Shown here: positions 27,071 through 35,826 of the stretch, piece by piece | How positions within the stretch are numbered: the first letter of the stretch is position 1 | How the letters are laid out: the number at the start of each line of letters is the position of its first letter | Translations under genes and position numbers: made by a program | Source of the DNA: Candidatus Pacearchaeota archaeon CG1_02_39_14 | GTDB lineage: Archaea; Nanobdellota; Nanobdellia; Pacearchaeales; GW2011-AR1 | Length of the DNA: 47,472 nt | NCBI GenBank assembly: GCA_001872315.1 | Contig: MNVZ01000025.1 | Span: forward strand, 1 to 47,472 | Direction of reading: 5' to 3' | The notes under the pieces: generated by a model | Seen by the model: the letters and a program-made list of their open reading frames with translations, nothing else | Databases searched by the model: none | Told to the model about the DNA's origin: nothing

Positions 27071-28447
27071 TCATTTCCCATGTATAAAATTCTTAAACCA
27101 GACAATATCAGAGCTTATCATTCTGAAAGGATGGTGTAAATCAGAGGAGAAGCCATTCATGACCTCTTGGTCCCTTTCGTCCTTTATCTGCGGCAGAAAG
27201 AAGAGAGAAGCCATAATCATCAATAAAGCCGAAAGCCCGAATACAAAAAATATTGGCTCTGTGAAATGAATAGGAAGGTATTGTATCATAAATCCTCCTA
27301 TAAGGCCGCCAAGGAAAACTCCTACCCCAACCAAAGCCGAAGTGTATGCAACACAAAGCCCTCTTTTCTGCGGCTTGACCGCCTCGTATGTGAAATTAGT
27401 GACTGCAATGGCAAAAGCAGCATTAGCAACTCCTGAAATCAAACCCGGTATAAAAAATAATGCCCACGGGTCTTTGAGAAATATCCACAATATCGGAATG
27501 GTTGGAAATAAAATTCCTGAAACATAGAGTAGCTTTACATTTCCATACTTATCTGAAAACTTGCCGGCAAGAGGAGTAAAAATCAGGTAAAAAATAGTGG
27601 AACTCATTGCAATCAAAGTAAATGTAAGATAGCCAAAGCCCAAATCTTCAAGCATATAGACTGCAAAGAAAGGGGAAGAAATCATGACAGCAAAAAAGAA
27701 TACTGCCTGATAAAAAGCAAATTTCCCGAAATTATCATATCTTTTGACAAAGCTTGAAAATGTGAAATAATACCCTCTTCTCACTCTGAAATTAGGGTTG
27801 AACATCCGTTTAATAAAATTCCTGGAGATGCTCCTGAAAATTATTGTCAAACCAAAAAGAACGCTAAATCCGAAAATAGCCATTCCATTTGTCTTAAAAT
27901 AGTCCAGGGCTAGCCCACCAAAGAAAAAGCTCACAAGCCCTACAAATCCGACTATCCTGTTCCTGTTTGCAAAATATCTCCCCTTACTATCATCAGATAT
28001 TAAGTCCCCCATCCATGAGAAAATCGCGGGCCTTCCCATACCTGTAAGGAAAATCACAGCCCCATAAAGAATAATCAGAATGTAAGGAAGATAAAATGCC
28101 AGCTGCCCGCGCCAAGACAAATAAGCGACACCCATGATTAAAAGCCAGAAAAGATTCTCAAGGGTCTTCTCCAGAGTTATTATCTTCTTTCTGGAAAACT
28201 TTTCAAGAAGCCTGCTTCCAAATAATTCTCCTATAGGGGAAACCAATCCGGAAAAAGAGCTTAATATCCCTATATGAAAGCTGTTAGCCCCTATTAGTAG
28301 AGCAAAGGGGGTGATAAACGAGCTTCCAAGGTTTCCCGCGACAGATTGTGCGGACCCCTCTGCGATGCTATATTTCAGGGCATGCTCTTTGGAATGAAGA
28401 ACATAAGGGCTTTCCTTTATTACAATCTCCTCCTTTCTTCTCCCCAT
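27071..28447 (-). CDS. Major facilitator superfamily transporter
   Basis: About 11-12 hydrophobic segments; GKFSDKYGNVKLLYVSG MFS-type loop. Confidence 0.85.
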   Translation of the reverse strand: MGRRKEEIVIKESPYVLHSKEHALKYSIAEGSAQSVAGNLGSSFITPFALLIGANSFHIGILSSFSGLVSPIGELFGSRLLEKFSRKKIITLEKTLENLFWLLIMGVAYLSWRGQLAFYLPYILIILYGAVIFLTGMGRPAIFSWMGDLISDDSKGRYFANRNRIVGFVGLVSFFFGGLALDYFKTNGMAIFGFSVLFGLTIIFRSISRNFIKRMFNPNFRVRRGYYFTFSSFVKRYDNFGKFAFYQAVFFFAVMISSPFFAVYMLEDLGFGYLTFTLIAMSSTIFYLIFTPLAGKFSDKYGNVKLLYVSGILFPTIPILWIFLKDPWALFFIPGLISGVANAAFAIAVTNFTYEAVKPQKRGLCVAYTSALVGVGVFLGGLIGGFMIQYLPIHFTEPIFFVFGLSALLMIMASLFFLPQIKDERDQEVMNGFSSDLHHPFRMISSDIVWFKNFIHGK

Positions 28448-28468
28448 TAGGATTAAATGAAAACTTGA

Positions 28469-28657
28469 TTAATAAAGTTTGCCCGTATTATCCCTTCCAT
28501 CAATGTAAATATCAACTTCTATTTGTGCAAGCTGCCTCTGCCTTTCAGAATATCCCACATTCAAATCATGGGTTGAATCAAGAACCCTCGCCATAATATC
28601 TCTCTCCATCCTGAAAGCAATATCAGGAAAGCAGTTCGGATCATATTCCCTGACCAT
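28469..28657 (-). CDS. Hypothetical small protein (start trimmed)
   Basis: Track ORF 28469..28780 reads through a tRNA; MVREYDPNCF start at 28657 avoids it. Confidence 0.4.
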   Translation of the reverse strand: MVREYDPNCFPDIAFRMERDIMARVLDSTHDLNVGYSERQRQLAQIEVDIYIDGRDNTGKLY

Positions 28658-28685
28658 TACCCTAAAAACAAAATAAGTATAAAAA

Positions 28686-28757
28686 TGCGCCGACCGGGAG
28701 TCGAACCCGGATCGCGAACTTGGGAAGCTCGAATCATAACCACTAGACCATCGGCGC
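28686..28757 (-). tRNA. tRNA-Gly (anticodon CCC), CCA not encoded
   Basis: Reverse complement GCGCCGATGGTCTAGTGGTTATGATTCGAGCTTCCCAAGTTCGCGATCCGGGTTCGACTCCCGGTCGGCGCA folds as a cloverleaf; anticodon loop TTCCCAA. Confidence 0.95.
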
Positions 28758-28834
28758 TTTGCAAAACAATAAACCAGCACTAATTAAATCTTATCTTCCG
28801 CAAATCTTTTTATATCCCTCAGGTTTAATCATCT

Positions 28835-30265
28835 ATGGCAAAATATTACGTAACCACTCCCATATACTATCCTAATGATGTCCCCCACATTGGGCATGCA
28901 TATACAACAATTGCGGCAGATGTCCTGAATAGATGGAACAAGCTTCAGGGAAAAGAAACCTTTTTTCTTACAGGCACAGATGAGCACGGAAAAAAGATAG
29001 CTGAAGCTGCTGAAAAATCAAAGCTCACCCCAAAAGAGTTCGCAGATAAATTGATTCCGGAATTCAAAAAAGCCTGGCAATTATTGAATATAGATTATGA
29101 TAGGTTCATAAGAACAACAGACAAGGACCATGAAAAAATTGTTCAGGAAATATTGCAGAGAGTTCATGACAAAGGCGACATATACAAGGGGGAATATGAG
29201 GGCCTTTATTGTACCGCGTGCGAAGCTTATTACACGGAAAAAGATTCAATAGATAACTGCTGTCCAATCCATAAAAGGCCTCTTGAGAAATTAAAAGAAG
29301 AAAGTTATTTCTTCAGGCTCTCAAAATACCAGCCATTTCTTTTGGATTTATACAGGAATAATCCTCAATTTATATCCCCGGATAAAAGAAGAAAGGAAAT
29401 AATAAACAGGGTAAAAGAAGGCCTGCATGACCTCTCAATATCAAGAACATCCTTCAACTGGGGCATTCCCCTTCCATTTGATAAGAAGCACTTTTCATAC
29501 GTCTGGTTTGATGCATTATTAAATTATTATTCAGCAACAAAAGAAAAGGGGAGGGAAAAGTTCTGGCCGGCAGATATCCATTTAGTCGGAAAAGATATCC
29601 TCTGGTTTCACGCAGTTTACTGGCCTGCTATCCTCAAATCAGCCGGAATAAAGATGCCAAAAAAGATATTCGCCCATGGATGGTGGACAGTTAACGGGGA
29701 GAAAATGTCTAAAACAGCAGGAAATGCGATTAAAATAAAAGAGCTGGCAGATATAGCAGGCACAGATTCTGCGCGCTATTTCCTTCTAAGGGAAACTTCT
29801 TTCGGGGACGATGGCGACTTTTCAAAAGAGATGCTAATAGAAAGGCATAACAATGAGCTTGCAAACAAGCTCGGGAATTTAGTAAGCAGAGTTTCAGCAC
29901 TCGCAGAAAAATACGGTCTGGAAAAAGCAAAAGCAATAGATTCAAAAAAAGTCATTAAGAAAACAAAAGATTATATTGAAGATTTAAAGTTTGACAGGGC
30001 AATTTACGAAATCTTTGCATTTATTGATAAAACAAACGAATTTATCCAGAAAGAAAAGCCATGGGAAACCCACGATTCCAAAGTGATCTATCAGGCATCC
30101 AATGCAATAAAGGATTCAGCCATCCTTCTCTACCCATTCATCCCGGAAACATCCGAAAAAATTGCCGGAATATTCAACTTTAAGATATCTCTTGATTCTT
30201 TAAACAAGCCGCTGAAAACAACAAAAATTAAAAAAGCCCCAATCCTATTTGAAAAGATAAAATGA
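28835..30265 (+). CDS. metG: Methionyl-tRNA synthetase, catalytic subunit
   Basis: TTPIYYPNDVPHIGHAYT, CTACEAYYT...CCPIH zinc knuckle, GEKMSKTAGN (KMSKS). Confidence 0.96.
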   Translation: MAKYYVTTPIYYPNDVPHIGHAYTTIAADVLNRWNKLQGKETFFLTGTDEHGKKIAEAAEKSKLTPKEFADKLIPEFKKAWQLLNIDYDRFIRTTDKDHEKIVQEILQRVHDKGDIYKGEYEGLYCTACEAYYTEKDSIDNCCPIHKRPLEKLKEESYFFRLSKYQPFLLDLYRNNPQFISPDKRRKEIINRVKEGLHDLSISRTSFNWGIPLPFDKKHFSYVWFDALLNYYSATKEKGREKFWPADIHLVGKDILWFHAVYWPAILKSAGIKMPKKIFAHGWWTVNGEKMSKTAGNAIKIKELADIAGTDSARYFLLRETSFGDDGDFSKEMLIERHNNELANKLGNLVSRVSALAEKYGLEKAKAIDSKKVIKKTKDYIEDLKFDRAIYEIFAFIDKTNEFIQKEKPWETHDSKVIYQASNAIKDSAILLYPFIPETSEKIAGIFNFKISLDSLNKPLKTTKIKKAPILFEKIK

Positions 30266-30597
30266 CAGAAATACCAATAGAAGATTTCAGGAAACTTGAC
30301 ATAAGAGTGGGTACAATAGTAAAAGTAGAAGACCATCCGGATGCAGACAAGCTTTACGTCCTTATTGTAGACATAGGAGAAGACGAAGACAAGCTTATAG
30401 TTGCAGGATTAAAAGAGCACTATAAAAAAGAAGAGCTTGAAGGCAAGAAGGCCATTTTCATAGTAAATCTGAAAGGCACGAAAATAAGGGGGGTTGAAAG
30501 TGAAGGAATGCTCCTTGCAGCAGTGTCAAATGATAAAAAATCAGTATCTATACTTCAGCCGGAAAAGGAAATGGATGAAGGAACAAGGATAAGTTAA
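30262..30597 (+). CDS. MetRS beta-type tRNA-binding (EMAPII/OB) subunit
   Basis: DFRKLDIRVGTIVKVEDHPDADKLYVLIVDIGE...RGVESEGMLLAA; ATGA overlap with metG. Confidence 0.93.
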   Translation: MTEIPIEDFRKLDIRVGTIVKVEDHPDADKLYVLIVDIGEDEDKLIVAGLKEHYKKEELEGKKAIFIVNLKGTKIRGVESEGMLLAAVSNDKKSVSILQPEKEMDEGTRIS

Positions 30598-31082
30598 TCC
30601 TCTTTCAGTTCAAAGATTACCTCATAATCAACAGGAATCTTATCAACAGAGAGTATTTCATAATAAGACAAAAGCACCTCATCACACTCTCCTTCTGTGT
30701 GTAAGTCAATCTCGAAGGCAGCCTTCTTTACTATGTCATTTCTGATAATTCTTTTTTCCATTTCGTAGCTGCATCCGCTGGCTTCTATCTTCTTTCCAAG
30801 AAGAGTCTTAGACGAATCGTATTCCCAATCAGATAAATTATAGCACCTGCTTAATCTTGTGTTCTGCAAATCCCTGAAAGAAGCCTCACTATTAATCACA
30901 AACTGGGAATCAAAATCTATGAAACAACCAGCGCTTGGGGATGTAAGTTCTGCAAACCCTGTTTCCCTGTTGCTCCCTGAATAAAATCCGTTCTCCAATC
31001 CTTTCGCAATAATCAAAAATGCAAGGACAACAACTAAAAGAAGAATCAGCCGCAGATACAATCTGTCAGATTTTCTTTTCAT
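30594..31082 (-). CDS. Membrane-anchored hypothetical protein
   Basis: N-terminal TM LYLRLILLLVVVLAFLIIA then ETGFAELTSPSAGCFIDFD; abuts minD. Confidence 0.65.
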   Translation of the reverse strand: MKRKSDRLYLRLILLLVVVLAFLIIAKGLENGFYSGSNRETGFAELTSPSAGCFIDFDSQFVINSEASFRDLQNTRLSRCYNLSDWEYDSSKTLLGKKIEASGCSYEMEKRIIRNDIVKKAAFEIDLHTEGECDEVLLSYYEILSVDKIPVDYEVIFELKED

Positions 31083-31835
31083 TTATCTTGCAAACATTCT
31101 CACTAAAAGATTAGGCTCCCTGTATCTGACGCCCGCAATTTTAGCAGCAATTTTCTTATAAGCCAGAGCCGCCCTTGAATTAGGGCTCACATGGACAATA
31201 GAATCCTTCTTCGCAAGCGCAGTCTGCATATTTCTGTCTTCAGGAATCACCCCAAGAACAGGGATTTCAAGAATATCTTTTATGTTACCTATAGTCATCT
31301 CGCTTTTCCTGCCTCCAACTCTTGTGACAATGACTCCCATTATGTTCTTTCCCATGCCTTCTATAAATTTTATTGCCTTCAAAGCATCAGTTACCGCAGG
31401 AACTTCCGGATTAGTTACAATTATTATATCATCTGCGGCCTCTATGCTTCCTATTGCCTCCTCCCCAAGACCAGAAGCGCCATCATAAATAATAAAATCA
31501 TTTGACATTTTTTTGAGCTTCTTCGCAACTTCCTTCAGTTTCCCGTGGTCTATGCTTTTAAGATCCTTTACTGACAAAGACCCGGGAATGATTCTTGTTC
31601 CTGATTCATGTTCATAAATTGCATCGCCTATCCTCGCTTTCCCAGCCAAAACATGATTAAGGCTGACAGGAACAATTGGAACACCAATATGCAGTCCAAG
31701 GTTTGGAGTCGTAAGATTTGCATCTGCGATTATCACATCCTTCCCAAAAAAGTTCAGAGCAGTACCGAGGTTAATAGAAGTAGTAGTCTTCCCAACCCCT
31801 CCCTTCCCTGAAATAACTGATATTAGTCTCACCAT
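31083..31835 (-). CDS. minD: MinD/ParA-family P-loop ATPase
   Basis: MVRLISVISGKGGVGKTTTSINLGTAL deviant Walker A; DFIIYDGASGLGEEA; C-terminal NLLVRMFAR amphipathic tail. Confidence 0.92.
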   Translation of the reverse strand: MVRLISVISGKGGVGKTTTSINLGTALNFFGKDVIIADANLTTPNLGLHIGVPIVPVSLNHVLAGKARIGDAIYEHESGTRIIPGSLSVKDLKSIDHGKLKEVAKKLKKMSNDFIIYDGASGLGEEAIGSIEAADDIIIVTNPEVPAVTDALKAIKFIEGMGKNIMGVIVTRVGGRKSEMTIGNIKDILEIPVLGVIPEDRNMQTALAKKDSIVHVSPNSRAALAYKKIAAKIAGVRYREPNLLVRMFAR

Positions 31836-31861
31836 TTGCAAACTTGTCAAGTAAAAGAGAA

Positions 31862-32293
31862 TTATTTGAGATAGCTTATAAACTTTTCTAACAAATCCGA
31901 ATATTCCTTCAATTTATCGAGGTTTATGCTTATAATCTTTCCCCCATACGTGACTTTAAGATTGACTCCCTTCCTAAACTCGCTTTCTCTGACTTTCTCA
32001 AGCTTTTCAATGTCCCTAAACATTTCATATAGCTCCAAGGTTTCAAAAACAACCGGCTCATCAGCATAAATTTTCTTCAGCTGGATTAATTTAGCCCTTG
32101 GCGCTTCTGGAACAGCCTTCCATTTCTTATTTTTCTTTGCCTTTTTTATAAGCTCTTCCGTAGCCAATTCTATCATTACCTTCCATCTTAGAAGCAGATT
32201 AATAATTACGTCACAAGTTTTTGTGTACTTCAGACTGACATATAATAAATGATCTGCGCTTATTTTCTCCTTTATAACGTTGTCCATTACCAA
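31862..32293 (-). CDS. Hypothetical helical protein
   Basis: 143-aa ORF with upstream palindromic TATA region. Confidence 0.6.
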   Translation of the reverse strand: MVMDNVIKEKISADHLLYVSLKYTKTCDVIINLLLRWKVMIELATEELIKKAKKNKKWKAVPEAPRAKLIQLKKIYADEPVVFETLELYEMFRDIEKLEKVRESEFRKGVNLKVTYGGKIISINLDKLKEYSDLLEKFISYLK

Positions 32294-32331
32294 AAACCAC
32301 CCCTCATAGAAGCATACTTTCCGAAGCTAAT

Positions 32332-32347
32332 AAGGTATTTATACCTT
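32332..32347. promoter_or_regulatory. Palindrome AAGGTAT-TT-ATACCTT overlapping probable TATA box of the 31862..32293 gene
   Basis: Perfect 7-bp arms, 2-bp spacer, about 40 bp upstream of start codon at 32293. Confidence 0.4.
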
Positions 32348-32388
32348 TCTAATTTTTTCTACTTCCTACTATTGAGTGAAACCAGCAA

Positions 32389-33588
32389 CTAAAGCAAAAA
32401 TTTACCACTCTTATAGATTAATTTTTCACTTCCATCAGCCAAAATAGCAGTAACTTCCTTATCTTCAGTTGAGACCATATCCGTATGTACAGCAGACTCA
32501 TTATAGCCCATTTCAGCCCATTCTCTCTTACTTACCTTATCCGCTTTTCCCGGATAAGACTCTTTGTAGGCCTCTCCTAAAGCAATATGTATGTTCCCGA
32601 AGTCCCCCCCTATATTTTCATCGTACAGGGTTTCAGCCATAAACTTTTTTATTCTGGAAAGCCTCACATCTGTCAGGGAGAATTCGCCTATCCTATCCGC
32701 CCCCTCAACTTTAATCATCTCCTTAAGCACATCAAGCCCCTTATCAGCATAAACATTCACCACTTTTCCTTTCTTAAACTCCAATTCAATTCCTTTGACA
32801 ATATTCCCATACCTGTATAAAGGCTGATTAAATCTCAATTTTCCTTCAGCAATTCTATTATCCGGGCTTATGAAAACTTCAAAGCTGGGAATATTTCTCC
32901 CGCTTCCTCCAAGCCACTTCCTGTTCTTTCCAATTCCTATAATAAAATCAATCCCCTCTCCTTTGACCTTTAATTTTTCAATCTCAAGCTCACTCAATGC
33001 AGCCCTTGTCCTCTCAACCTCTTCAAACACTTCTTTCCATTTTTTAACAGGATTATTTTCATTCAGGAAACATGCATTGATTATCTCCTGCCAATAGCTT
33101 TCTAAGCTCAATCCCGCCTCCCTGGCAGAAGCTTCAGTCCCATATAAGGCCAGGGTCCATGTAAACTTGCCTTTGTTCTCCTTATCCCTTCTCCAATCCT
33201 GGAAAGGTTTATACGCTTTACTTCTTCTCATTATTTTCCCAGGACTTATTCCCTCAAGCTCTTTCTTATTTGTATCTGCAATAATAGAAATAGCATGATC
33301 CATCTCATCAACGGCTCCCTTCAAATATTTACCAGGGAAAAAATCCAATTGTTCATCACTAGCTAACTCATAGAAATCTCTTGCAACATCATCCGGAAGA
33401 TAGTTAATAATCGGATTACCTCCTGCCTCAAGAACCGCCCTTCTCAGAGAAATAAGTAAAGGTTTAGCAACCTCAGGAACCTGCAAAAAAACAACCTCTC
33501 CTTTTTGGATTCCAGCCCCACTATTCAAAGCAAACTTCACAAGAACATCAGCATACTTATCCAATATCTCTTTTTCAGGAACGTACAT
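32389..33588 (-). CDS. M29-family aminopeptidase
   Basis: EGIDFIIGIGKNRKWLGGSGRNIPSFEVFISPD, EGKLRFNQPLYRYGNIVKGIELEFKKGKVV, GGDFGNIHIALGEAYKESYPG, ESAVHTDMVS. Confidence 0.9.
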   Translation of the reverse strand: MYVPEKEILDKYADVLVKFALNSGAGIQKGEVVFLQVPEVAKPLLISLRRAVLEAGGNPIINYLPDDVARDFYELASDEQLDFFPGKYLKGAVDEMDHAISIIADTNKKELEGISPGKIMRRSKAYKPFQDWRRDKENKGKFTWTLALYGTEASAREAGLSLESYWQEIINACFLNENNPVKKWKEVFEEVERTRAALSELEIEKLKVKGEGIDFIIGIGKNRKWLGGSGRNIPSFEVFISPDNRIAEGKLRFNQPLYRYGNIVKGIELEFKKGKVVNVYADKGLDVLKEMIKVEGADRIGEFSLTDVRLSRIKKFMAETLYDENIGGDFGNIHIALGEAYKESYPGKADKVSKREWAEMGYNESAVHTDMVSTEDKEVTAILADGSEKLIYKSGKFLL

Positions 33589-33591
33589 CTT

Positions 33592-33921
33592 TTACTCACT
33601 TAACCTGACAATAGACTCTGCTATGTCTCCTGTCTCTTCCAGAATCTTTCTAACCTCATCCTCCGGCCTTCCTGTCTTTTCCATTATCATATCTATATCT
33701 TCCTGCGAGAAATCAGGCTCTTCAGCGACACTTCCTGTGACTTGCCAGCTCACCTGTCCATGCATCTCTGTCTTCATCACGCTCGGGTTATCAATAATGA
33801 TATTTCCGGAATCCCTTTCAATTATAACTCTCTTTGCCTCAATCTCTTCCTGCTTGATGCCCATCTTTGACATCATCCCCTGCAGTTTTTTAGGGTCCAT
33901 TTTTCCAAGTCCAGGTATCAT
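33592..33921 (-). CDS. nac: Nascent polypeptide-associated complex protein (archaeal NAC)
   Basis: MIPGLGKMDPKKLQGMMSKMGIKQEEIEAKRVIIE; C-terminal UBA EDIDMIMEKTGRPEDEVRKILEETGDIAESIVRLSE. Confidence 0.95.
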   Translation of the reverse strand: MIPGLGKMDPKKLQGMMSKMGIKQEEIEAKRVIIERDSGNIIIDNPSVMKTEMHGQVSWQVTGSVAEEPDFSQEDIDMIMEKTGRPEDEVRKILEETGDIAESIVRLSE

Positions 33922-34358
33922 CTTTTAATATAAAACTCCTTCTTTAAATAACATTCTAAGACCCTCTCACTAGGAAAATATAAAGGTTTTGGCAGATTAT
34001 CAAGAGCAAACCATTTCCACTCGGTTATCTCGTCAGGTTCCTTGACTTTCGGCTCTCCTTCAAAATTTTCACATAACAGCCCGATTGTAACAAAATGGGC
34101 ATGTTCATTTTTGTCGTTATTGACACAAATAATTTTTACGCTTTTCAAATTCAAACCCGTTTCCTCTTCTGCTTCTCTCATTGCGGTCTGTTCAAATTCT
34201 TCCCCAATTTCTATGCTCCCCCCCGGCATAGTCCATGTACCTTCTCCGTGCAGTTCAGAATCTGCCTTATCCGGGTCTTCGTGTCTTTTGCCAAGCAGAA
34301 TCTTTCCATTTTTCAGAATCAAAACCCCAACACCTGCATTTACCTTATTTTTTGCCAT
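33918..34358 (-). CDS. Nudix hydrolase
   Basis: GGSIEIGEEFEQTAMREAEEETGLNL; start MAKNKVNAG at 34358 (track start 34532 overlaps neighbour gene). Confidence 0.9.
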   Translation of the reverse strand: MAKNKVNAGVGVLILKNGKILLGKRHEDPDKADSELHGEGTWTMPGGSIEIGEEFEQTAMREAEEETGLNLKSVKIICVNNDKNEHAHFVTIGLLCENFEGEPKVKEPDEITEWKWFALDNLPKPLYFPSERVLECYLKKEFYIKR

Positions 34359-34362
34359 TAAA

Positions 34363-34569
34363 TCACTCCTTAATCTCAACCTTCGTCCCGCATTCAGGGC
34401 AGAACTTCTCATCACCTGAAAGATATTTGTTGCATCCCTGGCAAACAGGCTTCTTCTTATCCTTTTGGATGATAGTCTTATATCCCAGCTTCCCTCCGGA
34501 AACAAGAGCTGAAAACGCATTTGGCACGGCATCAGATTCCTGTAATTCCCTTAAGTCTCTTCCATCCAT
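34363..34569 (-). CDS. Zinc-ribbon protein
   Basis: CQGCNKYLSGDEKFCPECGTKVEIKE. Confidence 0.7.
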   Translation of the reverse strand: MDGRDLRELQESDAVPNAFSALVSGGKLGYKTIIQKDKKKPVCQGCNKYLSGDEKFCPECGTKVEIKE

Positions 34570-34570
34570 T

Positions 34571-34735
34571 TTAAGCTACAGGCCAGAATATCTTCAGCCC
34601 AATCACAATAACAATTATTGCCAAAATAAACCCTATCACCGCCCCTGGATTTAACATGAACTTGCTCTTATACCCCTCATCATATCTCATCAGCCCACCG
34701 AAAACTCCGGGCACCTGTATCTTATTGTCTGCCAT
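34571..34735 (-). CDS. Preprotein translocase subunit Sec61-beta (absent from ORF track, 54 aa)
   Basis: Manual translation: MADNKIQVPGVFGGLMRYDEGYKSKFMLNPGAVIGFILAIIVIVIGLKIFWPVA. Confidence 0.93.
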   Translation of the reverse strand: MADNKIQVPGVFGGLMRYDEGYKSKFMLNPGAVIGFILAIIVIVIGLKIFWPVA

Positions 34736-34839
34736 ATTTCTTACTCTTCAAGCTTCCTTAAAAATCTTTCCTTGTTCCTATCTAATATTCTATAAACGTG
34801 TGTTAGAAAAAATTAAATATCTTCCTTCATTAAACATAC

Positions 34840-35826
34840 GTGGTAAAAGACAAAATTGGATTAAAAGATTTAGCAGATAATTTCAGTTATTTTCATGTTA
34901 AAATCGAAAGAGAGTTCTTAAAAGCTATTTTAGAAAGGTTATGTAACAATGAGAAACCACACTATAATCTAGGCTTGATTGAAAGTTTAGATATGAAATT
35001 AACCAAAGGAGTAAAGTATTGCACAACAATATATGGGTGGATATCTTATGATAAGACGATTCGTTTGGAGAAACTTAAAAAAATTGTTGAGATGTCAGAA
35101 ACGGAATGGGAAGACGTAGAGACAAAAATAATCTCTATAAAGTCTGGTCAAGCTAAAGGAGAAATAAGGCCAGTATTTCCTATTGAAATTAATAGAGGCC
35201 TTGGTTCAATAATCGGGCACATCTTAGGTGATGGCTCTATAGATGTAAGATATAAGCAGATAGCTTTCTCCAATTCAAATAAAGAACTGTTAGAAGAATT
35301 TAGACATTATATGAAGCAAATATTTGGTATAGAACCAAGGATTTGGATGCAAAAAAAGGCGGATTTTGGAAATACTTCTTGGGATCGTAAGTTGAATCGG
35401 ATAGAAGATACAATAGAGGGAAGAAATTGCAGTTTATTTTATCCAACTATCTGTGGATTAATCTTGAACAATTTATTTGATAATTTCGCAGTTGGTAAAA
35501 ATAAGTATATTACAAGAAAAATTATGTCTGCCAACAAGAATTTTAAGATCGGTCTAATAAGGGCGATTTATGATGATGAAGGTTCTGTAGACAAAAGATC
35601 ATATATTAGAATATTTCAGGATAGGAAGGAAATGCTGGCCTTACTAAAAAAACTATTGGAAGAATTTGAGATATCCTCCTCAGAAATATTTTCTTACATA
35701 AAAAGAAATAAGCAGAGATATTATTTTAACATTTATGGAAAGAAAAATTTTACGGAATTTCAAAATAAAATTGGTTTCACCTCAAGAAAGAAATCGGAAA
35801 GATTAGATAACCTAATCAGGAAGTAG
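34840..35826 (+). CDS. Free-standing LAGLIDADG-family homing endonuclease-like protein, GTG start
   Basis: Two motifs: LGSIIGHILGDGSID and FKIGLIRAIYDDEGSVD; visibly AT-richer than neighbours. Confidence 0.85.
   Translation: MVKDKIGLKDLADNFSYFHVKIEREFLKAILERLCNNEKPHYNLGLIESLDMKLTKGVKYCTTIYGWISYDKTIRLEKLKKIVEMSETEWEDVETKIISIKSGQAKGEIRPVFPIEINRGLGSIIGHILGDGSIDVRYKQIAFSNSNKELLEEFRHYMKQIFGIEPRIWMQKKADFGNTSWDRKLNRIEDTIEGRNCSLFYPTICGLILNNLFDNFAVGKNKYITRKIMSANKNFKIGLIRAIYDDEGSVDKRSYIRIFQDRKEMLALLKKLLEEFEISSSEIFSYIKRNKQRYYFNIYGKKNFTEFQNKIGFTSRKKSERLDNLIRK

Noticed and set aside
30262-30597. Frameshift in metG producing an artificial second ORF
   Set aside because: ATGA coupling and a self-sufficient EMAPII-type domain fit the known split MetRS arrangement
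34359-34532. N-terminal extension of the Nudix ORF 33918..34532
   Set aside because: Translates the out-of-frame zinc-ribbon gene; real start at 34358
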